DNA of 64,000 bases, taken from positions 39,745 through 103,744 of the forward strand of contig NZ_AZDP01000064.1 of assembly GCF_001435525.1 (NCBI RefSeq). The letters run 5' to 3'. Origin of the DNA: Levilactobacillus koreensis JCM 16448 (GTDB lineage Bacteria > Bacillota > Bacilli > Lactobacillales > Lactobacillaceae). Both the position numbers and the translations under genes were made by a program. The notes below the pieces were generated by a model. It had not been told where the DNA came from. It did not search any database and saw only the letters and a list, made by a program, of their open reading frames with translations. How positions within the stretch are numbered: the stretch's first letter is position 1; each line of letters begins with the position of its first letter. This document shows positions 18,491 through 26,908 of this stretch, piece by piece.

Positions 18491-19024
18491 GTGTATCGAT
18501 TATCAAAGTTACGCTTCGGCTTTCCCATTGGGTTATTCCTACTGCTCCTGTTAGATGGGTCGATCAGTCAGAGCTTTAGTGTGCAATTATTTCACTATCC
18601 GTCGGCGATGGTCAGTCATCTCGTCGTATTGTGGCTGGTTTGCGGTGCCATTTTCGAGGCCGACCAGGGTGAAGCTTACCCGATGCCATTAGCGTCGTGG
18701 GCAGCCGTCGCAGGCGCCGTCTTTGACTTGTACTACACCGGTATTTTCGGGGTGTACGTCTTTGTCTTCCCCGTGGTCATCTACGTGACGCGGCGGTTAG
18801 TGCTGTACATTCGGCCTAACTTTTTGAGTGGCCTGTTGATCTACTTCATCGACATTACCATTGTGGAAGCGTTGGGGTACCTGGCAAGTCGGGCGATTCA
18901 TTTGACGACGATGTCTGGGAGTTCATTTTTGGTGAACACTTTAGGGCCCACACTTGCCTTTAACCTGGCAATGTTTGTAATTTTATATTTCCCCATTCGA
19001 TGGGTGTATAATTGGCTAAAATAG
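18491..19024 (+). CDS. mreD: Rod-shape-determining protein MreD
   Basis: MreD is a small multipass membrane protein of the elongasome. The 177-residue product is almost entirely hydrophobic with about five membrane segments and ends in a short basic tail (RWVYNWLK). The start is GTG 18491 with a G-rich site upstream. Sequence conservation of MreD is low, so the call depends heavily on its place after mreC. The minC reading frame begins immediately after the stop. Confidence 0.9.
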   Translation: MYRLSKLRFGFPIGLFLLLLLDGSISQSFSVQLFHYPSAMVSHLVVLWLVCGAIFEADQGEAYPMPLASWAAVAGAVFDLYYTGIFGVYVFVFPVVIYVTRRLVLYIRPNFLSGLLIYFIDITIVEALGYLASRAIHLTTMSGSSFLVNTLGPTLAFNLAMFVILYFPIRWVYNWLK

Positions 19025-19042
19025 GTGAAGGGAACGAACGCT

Positions 19043-19711
19043 ATGCAAGCTGCCGTATTACGGGGAACGCAAAACGGCTATGATTTGGTGCTCAAACAGT
19101 CGGCAAGTTTGGACCAAATCTTGGTCGATCTAAAAGCACTACTAGAAAATCTCAAGGTCGATCCGCAGGTGATGGATACCAAAGTTTCTTTGGATGTCTT
19201 GACTGAGGACCGTATTTTGACGGCCGATGAGAAAACTAAAATTGAACAACTTGTGGCGGGTTATCCGCGATTTGAAATTCATAAGATTGCGGCGAACGTG
19301 ATTACGTTGGCGGATGCACTTCAGCTCCGCGAGCGGGAGAACGTTCACTTATTGAGCAAAGTCATTCGTAACGGTCAAGAAGTGGTCATGCAAGGAGATA
19401 TCTTGTTTCTGGGCACGATTCACGAAGGTGGTAAGCTCCGGACAAGTGGCAATATCTTTTCCATGGGTAACGTCGCCGGAATTCTTCAAGCGGGTTATCC
19501 CGATGATGAATCCAAGCTGATTATGGGAAATCTTCAGACGGCACAACAAGTCCGCATTGCAGAACAGTTTGACATCGTTGAACCAGAGCAACTGACTGAT
19601 TCGCGGCAAACCATCGCTTACGTTAACGACCTACACGTTTTGTCGTATGGTAAGCTTGAGCAATTAAAGAAGATCAATCCAAAGTTGTATAACCAGATTG
19701 GAGGAATTTAG
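19043..19711 (+). CDS. minC: Septum site-determining protein MinC
   Basis: MinC is the FtsZ-inhibiting member of the Min system; it blocks ring formation away from midcell. The product of about 222 residues has an N-terminal FtsZ-interacting domain (about 1-100) and a C-terminal beta-helix with the family signature RSGQ-like VIRNGQEVVMQGDILFLGTI and GGKLRTSGNIFSMGN. I place the start at ATG 19043, which has AAGGGA upstream; an in-frame GTG at 19025 abuts the mreD stop. minD follows with only two bases between. No minE is present, as usual in Gram-positive bacteria that use DivIVA. Confidence 0.94.
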   Translation: MQAAVLRGTQNGYDLVLKQSASLDQILVDLKALLENLKVDPQVMDTKVSLDVLTEDRILTADEKTKIEQLVAGYPRFEIHKIAANVITLADALQLRERENVHLLSKVIRNGQEVVMQGDILFLGTIHEGGKLRTSGNIFSMGNVAGILQAGYPDDESKLIMGNLQTAQQVRIAEQFDIVEPEQLTDSRQTIAYVNDLHVLSYGKLEQLKKINPKLYNQIGGI

Positions 19712-19713
19712 AA

Positions 19714-20520
19714 ATGGGAAAAGCAATTGTGATCACCTCCGGTAAAGGTGGTGTGGGTAAGACCACAACGAGTGCCAACATTGGGACGGCGTTAGCCTTG
19801 ATGGGCAAGCGGGTGTGCCTGATGGATCTTGACATTGGGTTACGGAACCTGGACGTGGTGTTAGGCCTCGATAATCGGATTATCTACGATATCGTGGACG
19901 TCGCCGAGGGTCGGGCTAAATTACCGCAGGCACTGGTCAAGGATAAACGCTTTGACGACAAGCTTTACCTGTTGCCGGCCGCACAAAATACCGATAAGAC
20001 GGCCCTCCAACCTGAACAGGTCAAGGAAATCGTGGATGAACTGAAACCGGACTACGACTACGTGCTGATTGATTGTCCAGCCGGGATCGAACAGGGCTTC
20101 ATGAACGCCGTTGCTGGTGCTGACGCGGCCATTGTGGTCACCACACCAGAAATCTCCGCCGTTCGGGATGCCGACCGGGTCGTGGGATTGTTGGAACAAC
20201 ATCCTTTGACCGAGGCGCCACGCCTGTTGATCAATCGGATTCGCCGGAACATGATGCAGGACGGGTCCATGATGGATATCGATGAGATCACCCATCACTT
20301 GGGCATCGAACTACTCGGCATCATCTTTGATGACGACGCGGTCATTACCACGTCCAACAAGGGTGAACCCATCGTCATGCAGACCGACAATCCAGCTTCA
20401 CAAGGCTACCGCAACGTTGCTCGTCGTTTAGAGGGTGAAACGGTGCCCTTGATGAAGATCGAGGAACAAGAGGAGACTGGTTTCTGGCACAAGGTCAGTG
20501 GCTGGTTCCATCGCGGTTAG
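19714..20520 (+). CDS. minD: Septum site-determining ATPase MinD
   Basis: MinD is a membrane-associated ATPase that recruits MinC. The 268-residue protein has the deviant Walker A motif GKGGVGKTT near the N-terminus, the switch region IDCPAGIEQGF and a C-terminal amphipathic helix (FWHKVSGWFHRG) for membrane binding. GGAGG precedes the ATG. It is the last gene of the mreBCD-minCD cluster and is followed by a terminator. Confidence 0.97.
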   Translation: MGKAIVITSGKGGVGKTTTSANIGTALALMGKRVCLMDLDIGLRNLDVVLGLDNRIIYDIVDVAEGRAKLPQALVKDKRFDDKLYLLPAAQNTDKTALQPEQVKEIVDELKPDYDYVLIDCPAGIEQGFMNAVAGADAAIVVTTPEISAVRDADRVVGLLEQHPLTEAPRLLINRIRRNMMQDGSMMDIDEITHHLGIELLGIIFDDDAVITTSNKGEPIVMQTDNPASQGYRNVARRLEGETVPLMKIEEQEETGFWHKVSGWFHRG

Positions 20521-20545
20521 TATAAAATTTTAAAATTTAGAGATT

Positions 20546-20579
20546 GGTCGGTTGCGCTTTAGCGTGGCTGGCCTTTTTT
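20546..20579 (+). terminator. Terminator after minD
   Basis: GGTCGGTTGCGC pairs with GCGTGGCTGGCC, using several G-U pairs, and a T-run follows. Confidence 0.75.
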
Positions 20580-20623
20580 GTTGTTCAATTCTGAAGTGTT
20601 AGGAGCAGGGTAGGTGTAAACTG

Positions 20624-20816
20624 GTCGCACTGCGGCTGCCAGAGATTCCGCCTGCTTTGGGGACACTTCGGACTGAGAATCGGTCCTCTCGCTTTGAAGC
20701 CACACAAGAACCGTGTGTCTTCAAAGTCGCCGTGATGTAAACTGGCTGAGAAACACCAGTTAACATCACCTCCACGGCCGGCTACATCCCTGGCTTCCTT
20801 CGGCTTAGATTGAGCG
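20624..20816 (+). repeat. Structured intergenic repeat II, copy b
   Basis: Full-length forward copy. Ends are CTGCGGCTGCCAG and CGGCTTAGATTGAGC. Two inner hairpins are seen: TTTGAAG...CTTCAAA with CACAC/GTGTG inside, and GTGATGT...ACATCAC (20732-20769) with AACTGG/CCAGTT inside. Confidence 0.85.
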
Positions 20817-20899
20817 TTGCCAATTCAAACGTTAATTTTAAGATTACTCGAATTTTTTTATTGTGATCGTTAGTCGGCGTACATACACAATCAGTATCC

Positions 20900-21076
20900 C
20901 TGAACAATACAGCCTGGGAGTTCAATTGGTCATGTGTTGAGTTTGTCGTTAATCTCCTCTTTTCGACGGTTGGGATAGTCTTAGCGGTATTTTTACTGGT
21001 TAGTTTGAGTATTACTGTTCACACTATCGTTTTTGGAATAAGGATTTGTTTGTTTGGGATTACAGTGAATGGCTAA
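20900..21076 (+). other. Possible remnant of a membrane protein frame
   Basis: Between repeats II-b and II-c one frame reads 58 residues without a stop. It contains about 40 hydrophobic residues (for example VNLLFSTVGIVLAVFLLVS). There is no ATG, GTG or TTG start with a ribosome binding site, so it is more likely a decayed gene or chance than an active one. The rest of 20817-21111 shows nothing else. Confidence 0.2.
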
Positions 21077-21111
21077 GGGGACTTTGGCCCTCAACGTTTA
21101 TCATGGAAAAA

Positions 21112-21305
21112 ATCAGTCCGAGCCGGAGGAGGTCAGGGGTGCAGCCAGCCGTAGTAACCTTGTTAGCTAGCCGCTGGCTAGCTAACAAGATGGGCGACTT
21201 TTAAGACGGGTGGAGTTCCCGGCTTAAAAGCGAGCGAGAAGACTGGTGGTTTTCCAGGCTGAAGCGTCCCCACAGCAGGCGGAACCCCTGACAGCCGGAG
21301 TGCGG
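21112..21305 (-). repeat. Structured intergenic repeat II, copy c
   Basis: Full-length reverse copy. Its first inner hairpin is a perfect 13-base stem, CTTGTTAGCTAGC (21159-21171) with GCTAGCTAACAAG (21177-21189), quite unlike the stem of copy b at the same place. The second is CTTTTAAG...CTTAAAAG. Confidence 0.85.
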
Positions 21306-21391
21306 CAATTTTTAACCGATATTTGTTTCTATAGGCACTGTCAGAATTTAGCCAACAACTCCCAATTTAAAGCTAAGGTGAAAATAAAGAC

Positions 21392-21420
21392 TTGACGCTA
21401 GCCAGAATTAATCGTAGTAT
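21392..21420 (+). promoter_or_regulatory. Promoter of the T-box-controlled ABC transporter operon
   Basis: TTGACG (21392-21397) and TAGTAT (21415-21420) are 17 bases apart, directly upstream of the T-box leader. Confidence 0.65.
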
Positions 21421-21429
21421 ATTGGCAAT

Positions 21430-21690
21430 GAAACAAAAGACGTTGAACAGAAGAGTAGAGTAGCTAAGGATCACCAGAAAGCCCCGCTGATGGAAACGGG
21501 CGGTCTTAGTTAATCGAACCACATCTGTGAGTTGACCGTTTGAAACGAGTAGGATGGTCCGGGGTAGCCCGTTATCGCTGGAGTTGCTTGCAACTCACTG
21601 AGGTCGTTTTAGTGATAGAACGGCGAATCAGAGGTGGAACCACGATGTGATCGTCCTCTTAGGCTTTTGGGCCTAAGGGGACTTTTTTAT
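21430..21690 (+). promoter_or_regulatory. T-box riboswitch (histidine specifier), first module
   Basis: Stem I can be aligned with that of the valS leader in this window: TTGAACA kink-turn-like side, AGTA (21454-21457), AG-bulge loop, GAA (21516-21518). One base after GAA the specifier reads CAC (His) at 21520-21522, the same offset at which valS has GTA. The T-box AGAGGTGGAACCACG is at 21630-21644. The terminator is GTCCTCTTAGGC/GCCTAAGGGGAC (21653-21682) with Ts. The TGGA element would pair with discriminator U, which is not the usual tRNA-His base (C), so the tRNA identity deserves a check. Confidence 0.85.
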
Positions 21691-21702
21691 TTATCGGGAG
21701 TC

Positions 21703-21815
21703 CTTCGTTGCAAGCAACTCGCTGAGTCGGCGTGGCGTGAGCCCGTCGAGTACATGAGGTGGCACCGCGTTGATACGCCCTCTTGAGATGAAAGTCTCAA
21801 GGGGGCGTTTTTGTC
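21703..21815 (+). promoter_or_regulatory. Second T-box antiterminator/terminator module without a stem I
   Basis: About 120 bases after the first module a second T-box, GAGGTGGCACCGCG (21756-21769), is followed by a strong terminator ACGCCCTCTTGAGA/TCTCAAGGGGGCGT (21775-21808) and Ts. Only about 60 bases separate it from the first terminator, too short for a stem I. The segment TTGCAAGCAACTCGCTGAG (21707-21726) mirrors TTGCTTGCAACTCACTGAG (21584-21602), which supports a duplication of the module. Confidence 0.75.
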
Positions 21816-21871
21816 GTTTAAATGCCAATTACATAACTAGCTGTTAGAGTTGTTAAAGGAGGAAGCGCACT

Positions 21872-22513
21872 ATGCATTATTTTAGCGAGATTTTACCATC
21901 ATTGATTTCCGGGACTGGAATGACGTTGTCCATCTTCTTTTGGACCATCATCGTCTCAGTGCCCTTAGGTATCCTAGTTGGGTTGGGGATGAAGACTAAA
22001 TTTAAGCCCTTAACGTGGCTCATCGACATTTACGTTTGGCTGATGCGGGGGACACCACTGTTACTGCAATTGATTTTCGTTTTCTATGGCTTGCCAATCA
22101 TCGGTATTGTCTTCCAGCGTTACGACGCCGCTTTATTTGCCTTCATCCTGAATTACACGGCCTACTTCGCCGAAATCTTTCGGGGTGGGTTGCAAGCCAT
22201 TCCCGTTGGTCAGTACGAAAGTGCCCGGGTGCTGCGGTTGACGCGGTGGCAAACGCTACGGAAAATCGTGATTCCCCAAGTGGTCAAAATCGTCTTACCT
22301 TCCATTGGGAACGAAGTCATTAATTTAGTCAAAGATTCCTCGCTGGTTTATGTTATCGGGTTAGGCGACTTACTCCGGGCCGGCAACGTGGCCATGGCGC
22401 GCGATGTAACGATTGCCCCAATGCTGCTCGTTGGCATTATCTATTTACTGTTAACGGCTGTCTGCACGTTAGTTTTGCACCAGTTGGAGAAACACTACAG
22501 CGCTTGGCGTTAG
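21872..22513 (+). CDS. Amino acid ABC transporter permease
   Basis: This 213-residue membrane protein is an HisM/GlnP-type permease of the polar amino acid uptake family. It has five or so membrane segments and the EAA loop that contacts the ATPase (ESARVLRLTRWQTLRKIVIPQVV). AAGGAGG precedes the ATG. The ATPase gene starts 18 bases after the stop and the binding protein follows, giving a full three-gene importer. Control by a T-box reading CAC suggests histidine as the substrate. That substrate is inferred from the leader, not from the protein. Confidence 0.9.
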   Translation: MHYFSEILPSLISGTGMTLSIFFWTIIVSVPLGILVGLGMKTKFKPLTWLIDIYVWLMRGTPLLLQLIFVFYGLPIIGIVFQRYDAALFAFILNYTAYFAEIFRGGLQAIPVGQYESARVLRLTRWQTLRKIVIPQVVKIVLPSIGNEVINLVKDSSLVYVIGLGDLLRAGNVAMARDVTIAPMLLVGIIYLLLTAVCTLVLHQLEKHYSAWR

Positions 22514-22531
22514 AGAAAGGATGGTCAACAT

Positions 22532-23167
22532 ATGTTAGAGCTTAAAGGAATTACGAAAAAATTTGGTGGCAAGACCATCTTGGACGGCGTTAACCTTACC
22601 GTGGAGGACGGCAAGATCTTAACGATCGTTGGCCCGTCCGGTGCGGGGAAGACCACGCTACTGCGGTGTATCAGTGGCCTGGAAGAAGTCGACAGTGGTG
22701 AATTTGTTTTGGACGGTCAGACGTTTGACCCCGCCACTAACCGCGACAACGATTCCGTTATCGGCGTTGTCTTCCAGGACTATCAACTGTTCCCCAATCT
22801 GACGGTCTTGCAAAACGTGACGTTGGCACCAACGATGGTGTTGAAGCAATCCGCTATCGACGCTAAAAAGGAAGCTAAACGGTTGCTGGATCAACTGAAT
22901 CTGGGCGACAAAGCAGACCTATATCCGTACGAACTATCCGGTGGGCAAAAGCAACGGGTTGCCATCGTGCGGGCATTGGCCATGCACCCCAAGTTACTGT
23001 GCTACGATGAACCTACCTCGGCGTTGGACCCCGACTTACGACGTGAGGTACAACAGATCATTGTGAAGCTCCGCGACGAAGGCATTACTCAGATCGTGGT
23101 CACTCATGATATTCCCTTTGCTGAAGCCATCGCTGATCAGATGATGCGAGTTGAACCTAAGGACTAG
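22532..23167 (+). CDS. Amino acid ABC transporter ATP-binding protein
   Basis: This 211-residue ATPase powers the importer encoded by its neighbours. It shows Walker A GPSGAGKTT, the Q-loop VFQDYQLFPN, the signature LSGGQKQR, Walker B LLCYDEPTSALD and the switch histidine VVTHD. It is a little shorter than GlnQ-type ATPases (about 240), missing part of the C-terminal end. AGAAAGGATGG precedes the ATG. The binding-protein gene starts 12 bases after its stop. Confidence 0.93.
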   Translation: MLELKGITKKFGGKTILDGVNLTVEDGKILTIVGPSGAGKTTLLRCISGLEEVDSGEFVLDGQTFDPATNRDNDSVIGVVFQDYQLFPNLTVLQNVTLAPTMVLKQSAIDAKKEAKRLLDQLNLGDKADLYPYELSGGQKQRVAIVRALAMHPKLLCYDEPTSALDPDLRREVQQIIVKLRDEGITQIVVTHDIPFAEAIADQMMRVEPKD

Positions 23168-23179
23168 GAGGCAACACGG

Positions 23180-24028
23180 ATGAGAAAATTAGGACGTATT
23201 TGGACACTAATTGCCGTGATGATTGGCCTCAGTGGTGTGCTGGCAGGGTGTACGACCGTCACGCAGCGGGCCAACGATACGGATAAATGGTCACAGATCA
23301 AGAAGAAAAAGAAGGTCGTTGTGGGCCTCGATGATAGTTTTGTACCGATGGGTTTTCGGCAAAAGAGTGGTAAATTGGTCGGTTATGACATTGACCTTGC
23401 CCGCGCCGTGTTTAAGCTCTACGGTATCAAGGTCGACTTTCAAACGATCGATTGGTCGCTGAACGTCACGGAACTTCACAATGGCACGATCGACCTCATC
23501 TGGAACGGGTTCTCAATCACCCCACAACGGGCGAAGCAAGTGGCATTTTCCGACACCTACCTCAATAACGACCAGGTCTTAGTTACCTTGAAGAAGAGCA
23601 AGATTAAATCGTTTGCGGACATGCAGGGCAAGGTCCTGGGCGCGCAGACCGGCTCATCTGGTGCGCAGGATATCGACGCACACCCTAAGTTGTTGAAGGA
23701 CCGCATCAAGAACCATGAGGCCGTTACGTATGACTCCTTCACTAATGCCTTTATCGACCTGAATGTTGGTCGAATCAAGGGGCTACTGATCGACAGTACC
23801 TACGCTAATTACTATATCAAACACCAAGCGCACCCCGAAGATTATCGGGTCACGGTGGGAAACTTCCCTAAGGAAAAGTTCGCCGTGGGTCTGCGCAAGG
23901 GGGATGTCACGATGCGGCGCAAGATCAACGCGGGCCTCAAGCGGTTAGCCGAAAATGGTACGCTGGAAAAAATCAACGAGAAATGGTTCGGTAAGAAAGT
24001 CGATACCCCACTGTTGAATTCTAAGTAG
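23180..24028 (+). CDS. Amino acid ABC transporter substrate-binding lipoprotein
   Basis: This 282-residue protein is a type 3 periplasmic-type binding protein anchored as a lipoprotein. The signal peptide ends with the lipobox LAGC, so the mature protein would start at lipid-modified Cys24. The binding domain contains VVVGLDDSFVPMGFR, GYDIDLARAVF and the second-lobe GAQTGSSGAQD, typical for polar amino acid receptors. AGGAGG precedes the ATG. With the permease and ATPase it forms a complete importer. The gene is last before a terminator. Confidence 0.9.
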   Translation: MRKLGRIWTLIAVMIGLSGVLAGCTTVTQRANDTDKWSQIKKKKKVVVGLDDSFVPMGFRQKSGKLVGYDIDLARAVFKLYGIKVDFQTIDWSLNVTELHNGTIDLIWNGFSITPQRAKQVAFSDTYLNNDQVLVTLKKSKIKSFADMQGKVLGAQTGSSGAQDIDAHPKLLKDRIKNHEAVTYDSFTNAFIDLNVGRIKGLLIDSTYANYYIKHQAHPEDYRVTVGNFPKEKFAVGLRKGDVTMRRKINAGLKRLAENGTLEKINEKWFGKKVDTPLLNSK

Positions 24029-24103
24029 ACAACGTGGTGGGGTCATTCGTCTTACCGGGGCAAGTGAAATATAGCAGTATACAAATTCTAAGTAACCTCC
24101 GAT

Positions 24104-24152
24104 AATCACAGTTAGGCCGCGTCATGGTGACCGGTCTAACCGTGATTTTTTT
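24104..24152 (+). terminator. Terminator of the ABC transporter operon
   Basis: AATCACAGTTAGGCCG pairs with CGGTCTAACCGTGATT with one G-T pair and one mismatch, followed by seven Ts. Confidence 0.9.
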
Positions 24153-24232
24153 GTGGTCGCCGCTTGTATTTAGGGCGGGGTTCCCTTAGAATTAAACACC
24201 GATTAGGTTTTTGCTGAAGGAGGCAATAGCGC

Positions 24233-25513
24233 GTGCATTTTCGCATTCGAGACGGGGTAACGTTAGACTTGTTACCCACTAAACAATTCAAGACTATTGG
24301 TATCAAGGTGGACTTTGTAGCGCCTCTGCAAGCAACAGCGATTACGGCGCGGGCACTACTGGCACAAGTTTTAGAGACCAGTACAGCAGCTTATCCTACC
24401 CAGACGGCACTGGCTAGGCAGCTGTCGCGACTCTATGGAGCTAGCTTTGGTATTAGTGTCATTAAGTTAGGGACTAAGCATGTGATTCGCTTAACGGTAT
24501 CTGTAGTTGATGAACAGTATTTGGACCAATTTGCGGATAAGACGCCATTGTTTGAACAGGGGATGGCTCTCTTACGGGAGGTCTTGTTTAACCCCTTATT
24601 ACCACAGGGCAACTTTGATCCGGCAACCTTTACCCAGCAACGGCAGAACTTATTGACGGCGATTAAATCGCTGGACGATGATAAACAGTACCTCGCTAAC
24701 CGGCGTTTACAAGAACTCTTATTCACCGGTCAGCCAGCTCAAGCCATGAGCGCATTGGGTGATATCACTACGCTCGGTGAGTTGTCAGCCACGGCCGTTT
24801 TGCAGACGTACCATGACATGTTGGCAAACGATGCGGTCCACGTGGCCGTTATCGGTGACGTGACGCCTGAACGGGTTCAGACCGCATTAGCTGACTGGCC
24901 GTTGACCGACCGAACGGTGGCTGACCAGTCGCCATATTATCGGTGGGAGAAGCGCGACCACGTCCAAAATGGGGACGATGTTGCCCCCGTTGTCCAGGCC
25001 AAGCTGAATTTAGGGTATCAATTACCGGTTTATCGGGATGATGCGGACTTTCTGCCTGCCGTGGTCTTTAATGCGGCCTTCGGGGGTTCACCATTGTCCT
25101 TGCTCTTCACGAACGTCCGGGAAAAGGCGAGTCTGGCCTACTATGCAAGTAGTGGCTACAGCCCATTTACCGGGACCCTGTCCGTGCAAGCCGGGATTCA
25201 AGCCGAAAATCAGGATCGCGTTGTGGCCATTATTGGCGAGCAATTACAGGCCTTACAGCGCGGCGAACTGACGCCGGACCTATTGGCCGAGGTAAAGGCG
25301 AGCCTATTAAATGCCCGCCTGGCTGGGCTAGATAGCCCGCAACGTCGGTTGACCGGTCTCTTGAACTCACAACTTACACAATTAAATGAACCCTTAAAGA
25401 AATGGCAGGAACGCTTGGCGGCCGTGACGATCGCTGACGTCCAACGCGTTGCGCAAAAGGTAACGTTACAGGCGACTTACTGCTTACATGGAGGTGCCCA
25501 GCATGCTGAATAA
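24233..25513 (+). CDS. ymfF: M16-family peptidase-like protein, YmfF type (catalytic motif absent)
   Basis: The 426-residue protein has the two-lobed M16 (pitrilysin) fold but no HxxEH zinc motif in its N-terminal lobe, so it is probably the non-catalytic half of a pair, as with Bacillus YmfF. The C-terminal half keeps the family arginine-tyrosine region (FTNVREKASLAYYASSGYSP). The start is GTG 24233 after AAGGAGG. The next gene, the catalytic partner, overlaps its end. Some database names link this pair to EF-P modification, through the neighbouring ymfI of Bacillus. ymfI is absent here, so the role is open. Confidence 0.85.
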   Translation: MHFRIRDGVTLDLLPTKQFKTIGIKVDFVAPLQATAITARALLAQVLETSTAAYPTQTALARQLSRLYGASFGISVIKLGTKHVIRLTVSVVDEQYLDQFADKTPLFEQGMALLREVLFNPLLPQGNFDPATFTQQRQNLLTAIKSLDDDKQYLANRRLQELLFTGQPAQAMSALGDITTLGELSATAVLQTYHDMLANDAVHVAVIGDVTPERVQTALADWPLTDRTVADQSPYYRWEKRDHVQNGDDVAPVVQAKLNLGYQLPVYRDDADFLPAVVFNAAFGGSPLSLLFTNVREKASLAYYASSGYSPFTGTLSVQAGIQAENQDRVVAIIGEQLQALQRGELTPDLLAEVKASLLNARLAGLDSPQRRLTGLLNSQLTQLNEPLKKWQERLAAVTIADVQRVAQKVTLQATYCLHGGAQHAE

Positions 25514-26792
25514 ACAAGTGTACGACCGGTTGGACGAGACCATTTACCAAACCACATTAGCTAATGGGTTAAAAGTAATTTTGATGCCTAAGGCTGGTTT
25601 TCATAAGACATTTGCGATTATGACGACCGACTACGGGTCGACCGACAACGAATTTGTTCCCCGTGGGCAGACTGAACCCGTGCGTTTTCCGGACGGAATT
25701 GCTCATTTTTTGGAACATAAGTTATTTGAAAAGAAGGATCATGACGCCTTTGACCTCTTTGGTCAGTATGGTGCCAGCGCCAATGCGTTTACGAGTTTTA
25801 CGCAGACCAGTTACTTGTTCTCGACGACTAGTCACTTAAAGGAAAACTTGGATATTCTCTTGGATTTTGTTCAGCAGCCATACTTTACGGCGGCAACGGT
25901 GAACAAGGAAAAGGGGATTATCGGCCAGGAAATTCAGATGTACGATGATGATCCGGGCTGGCAGAGCTACTTTGGAATGATTGGTCAGTTATATCCCAAA
26001 GAGCCGTTGCACATTGATATTGCAGGGACCGTGGACTCCATTGACAAGATTACGGCCGATGATCTGTACGCGGCCTATAACACGTTCTACCATCCCAGCA
26101 ACATGAGTTTGGTGGTCGTGGGCCAACTTGACCCAGAGGAAACCTTGGACTGGGTGACGACCAATCAAGCTGGTAAAGACTTTGGCCCCGCTGAACCGAT
26201 CAAACGAATTCCGAGTCCCCAAGCGACACCAGCGGATATTGTGCCGGCCGTGACCCGTCATTTAGCCGTGACGCGGCCTAAGGTCAGCATTGGTATCCGG
26301 GGCTTCAATCAGGTCCCAAGTGGCCGAGCGGGATTAGCTTACAGTGTGGCATTGTCATTACTATTTGATCTGTTATTTAACGATACCAGTGATAATTATT
26401 TGCGATTATATGATGCCAACGTGATCGATGACAGTTTTGGCTATGATTTCCAGGTCCAACGAGGGGCCCAGTTTGCCCAATTGGCCGGTGATACGGATGA
26501 TCCGGAGACCTTCATTAGTGAGTTGACGGCGATCTTAGATGATGCACCGGCTCAGTTGGCGGCGGCAGAAAGCCAATTTGAACTGGTCAAGCGGGAAGCC
26601 ATTGGTCGCATCATCGGGGCCATTAATTCGGTTGAAGCGATTGCCAACCAGTACGACGGGCCGTTATTCGCGGGGGCAACTATTTTTGATGAGCTAGCAA
26701 CGCTCGAACGCATGCAGTTCACGGACCTCATAGATGTTACCCAAACTTTCTTAACCAACAGTCAGCGTACGACCTACACGATTTTGCCCTAA
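25503..26792 (+). CDS. ymfH: M16-family zinc metallopeptidase, YmfH type
   Basis: This 429-residue peptidase carries the inverted zinc motif HFLEH (about residues 62-66, in GIAHFLEHKLFEKKD), with the downstream glutamate in the usual position (NKEKGIIGQEI). It probably works as a heterodimer with the upstream YmfF-type protein. The start is ATG 25503: the GGAGG just upstream lies between it and an in-frame ATG at 25488. It overlaps ymfF by 11 bases, which implies translational coupling. Substrate unknown. Confidence 0.9.
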   Translation: MLNKQVYDRLDETIYQTTLANGLKVILMPKAGFHKTFAIMTTDYGSTDNEFVPRGQTEPVRFPDGIAHFLEHKLFEKKDHDAFDLFGQYGASANAFTSFTQTSYLFSTTSHLKENLDILLDFVQQPYFTAATVNKEKGIIGQEIQMYDDDPGWQSYFGMIGQLYPKEPLHIDIAGTVDSIDKITADDLYAAYNTFYHPSNMSLVVVGQLDPEETLDWVTTNQAGKDFGPAEPIKRIPSPQATPADIVPAVTRHLAVTRPKVSIGIRGFNQVPSGRAGLAYSVALSLLFDLLFNDTSDNYLRLYDANVIDDSFGYDFQVQRGAQFAQLAGDTDDPETFISELTAILDDAPAQLAAAESQFELVKREAIGRIIGAINSVEAIANQYDGPLFAGATIFDELATLERMQFTDLIDVTQTFLTNSQRTTYTILP

Positions 26793-26858
26793 CTGGAGGT
26801 TAAGAAACCGTTAAATCCTGAAATCTGGGAGCAGTTGCTAAAAATGCGGCGGCGCCTA

Positions 26859-26867
26859 TGCTATACT
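26859..26867 (+). promoter_or_regulatory. Extended -10 promoter of rodZ
   Basis: TGCTATACT (TG-N-TATACT) lies 42 bases upstream of the rodZ start. TTGCTA (26835-26840) is too distant (21 bases) to be a good -35 box. Confidence 0.5.
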
Positions 26868-26908
26868 TTGCATGATAGAGAAATTTTGAACAGGTGGAGA
26901 ATTTAATC

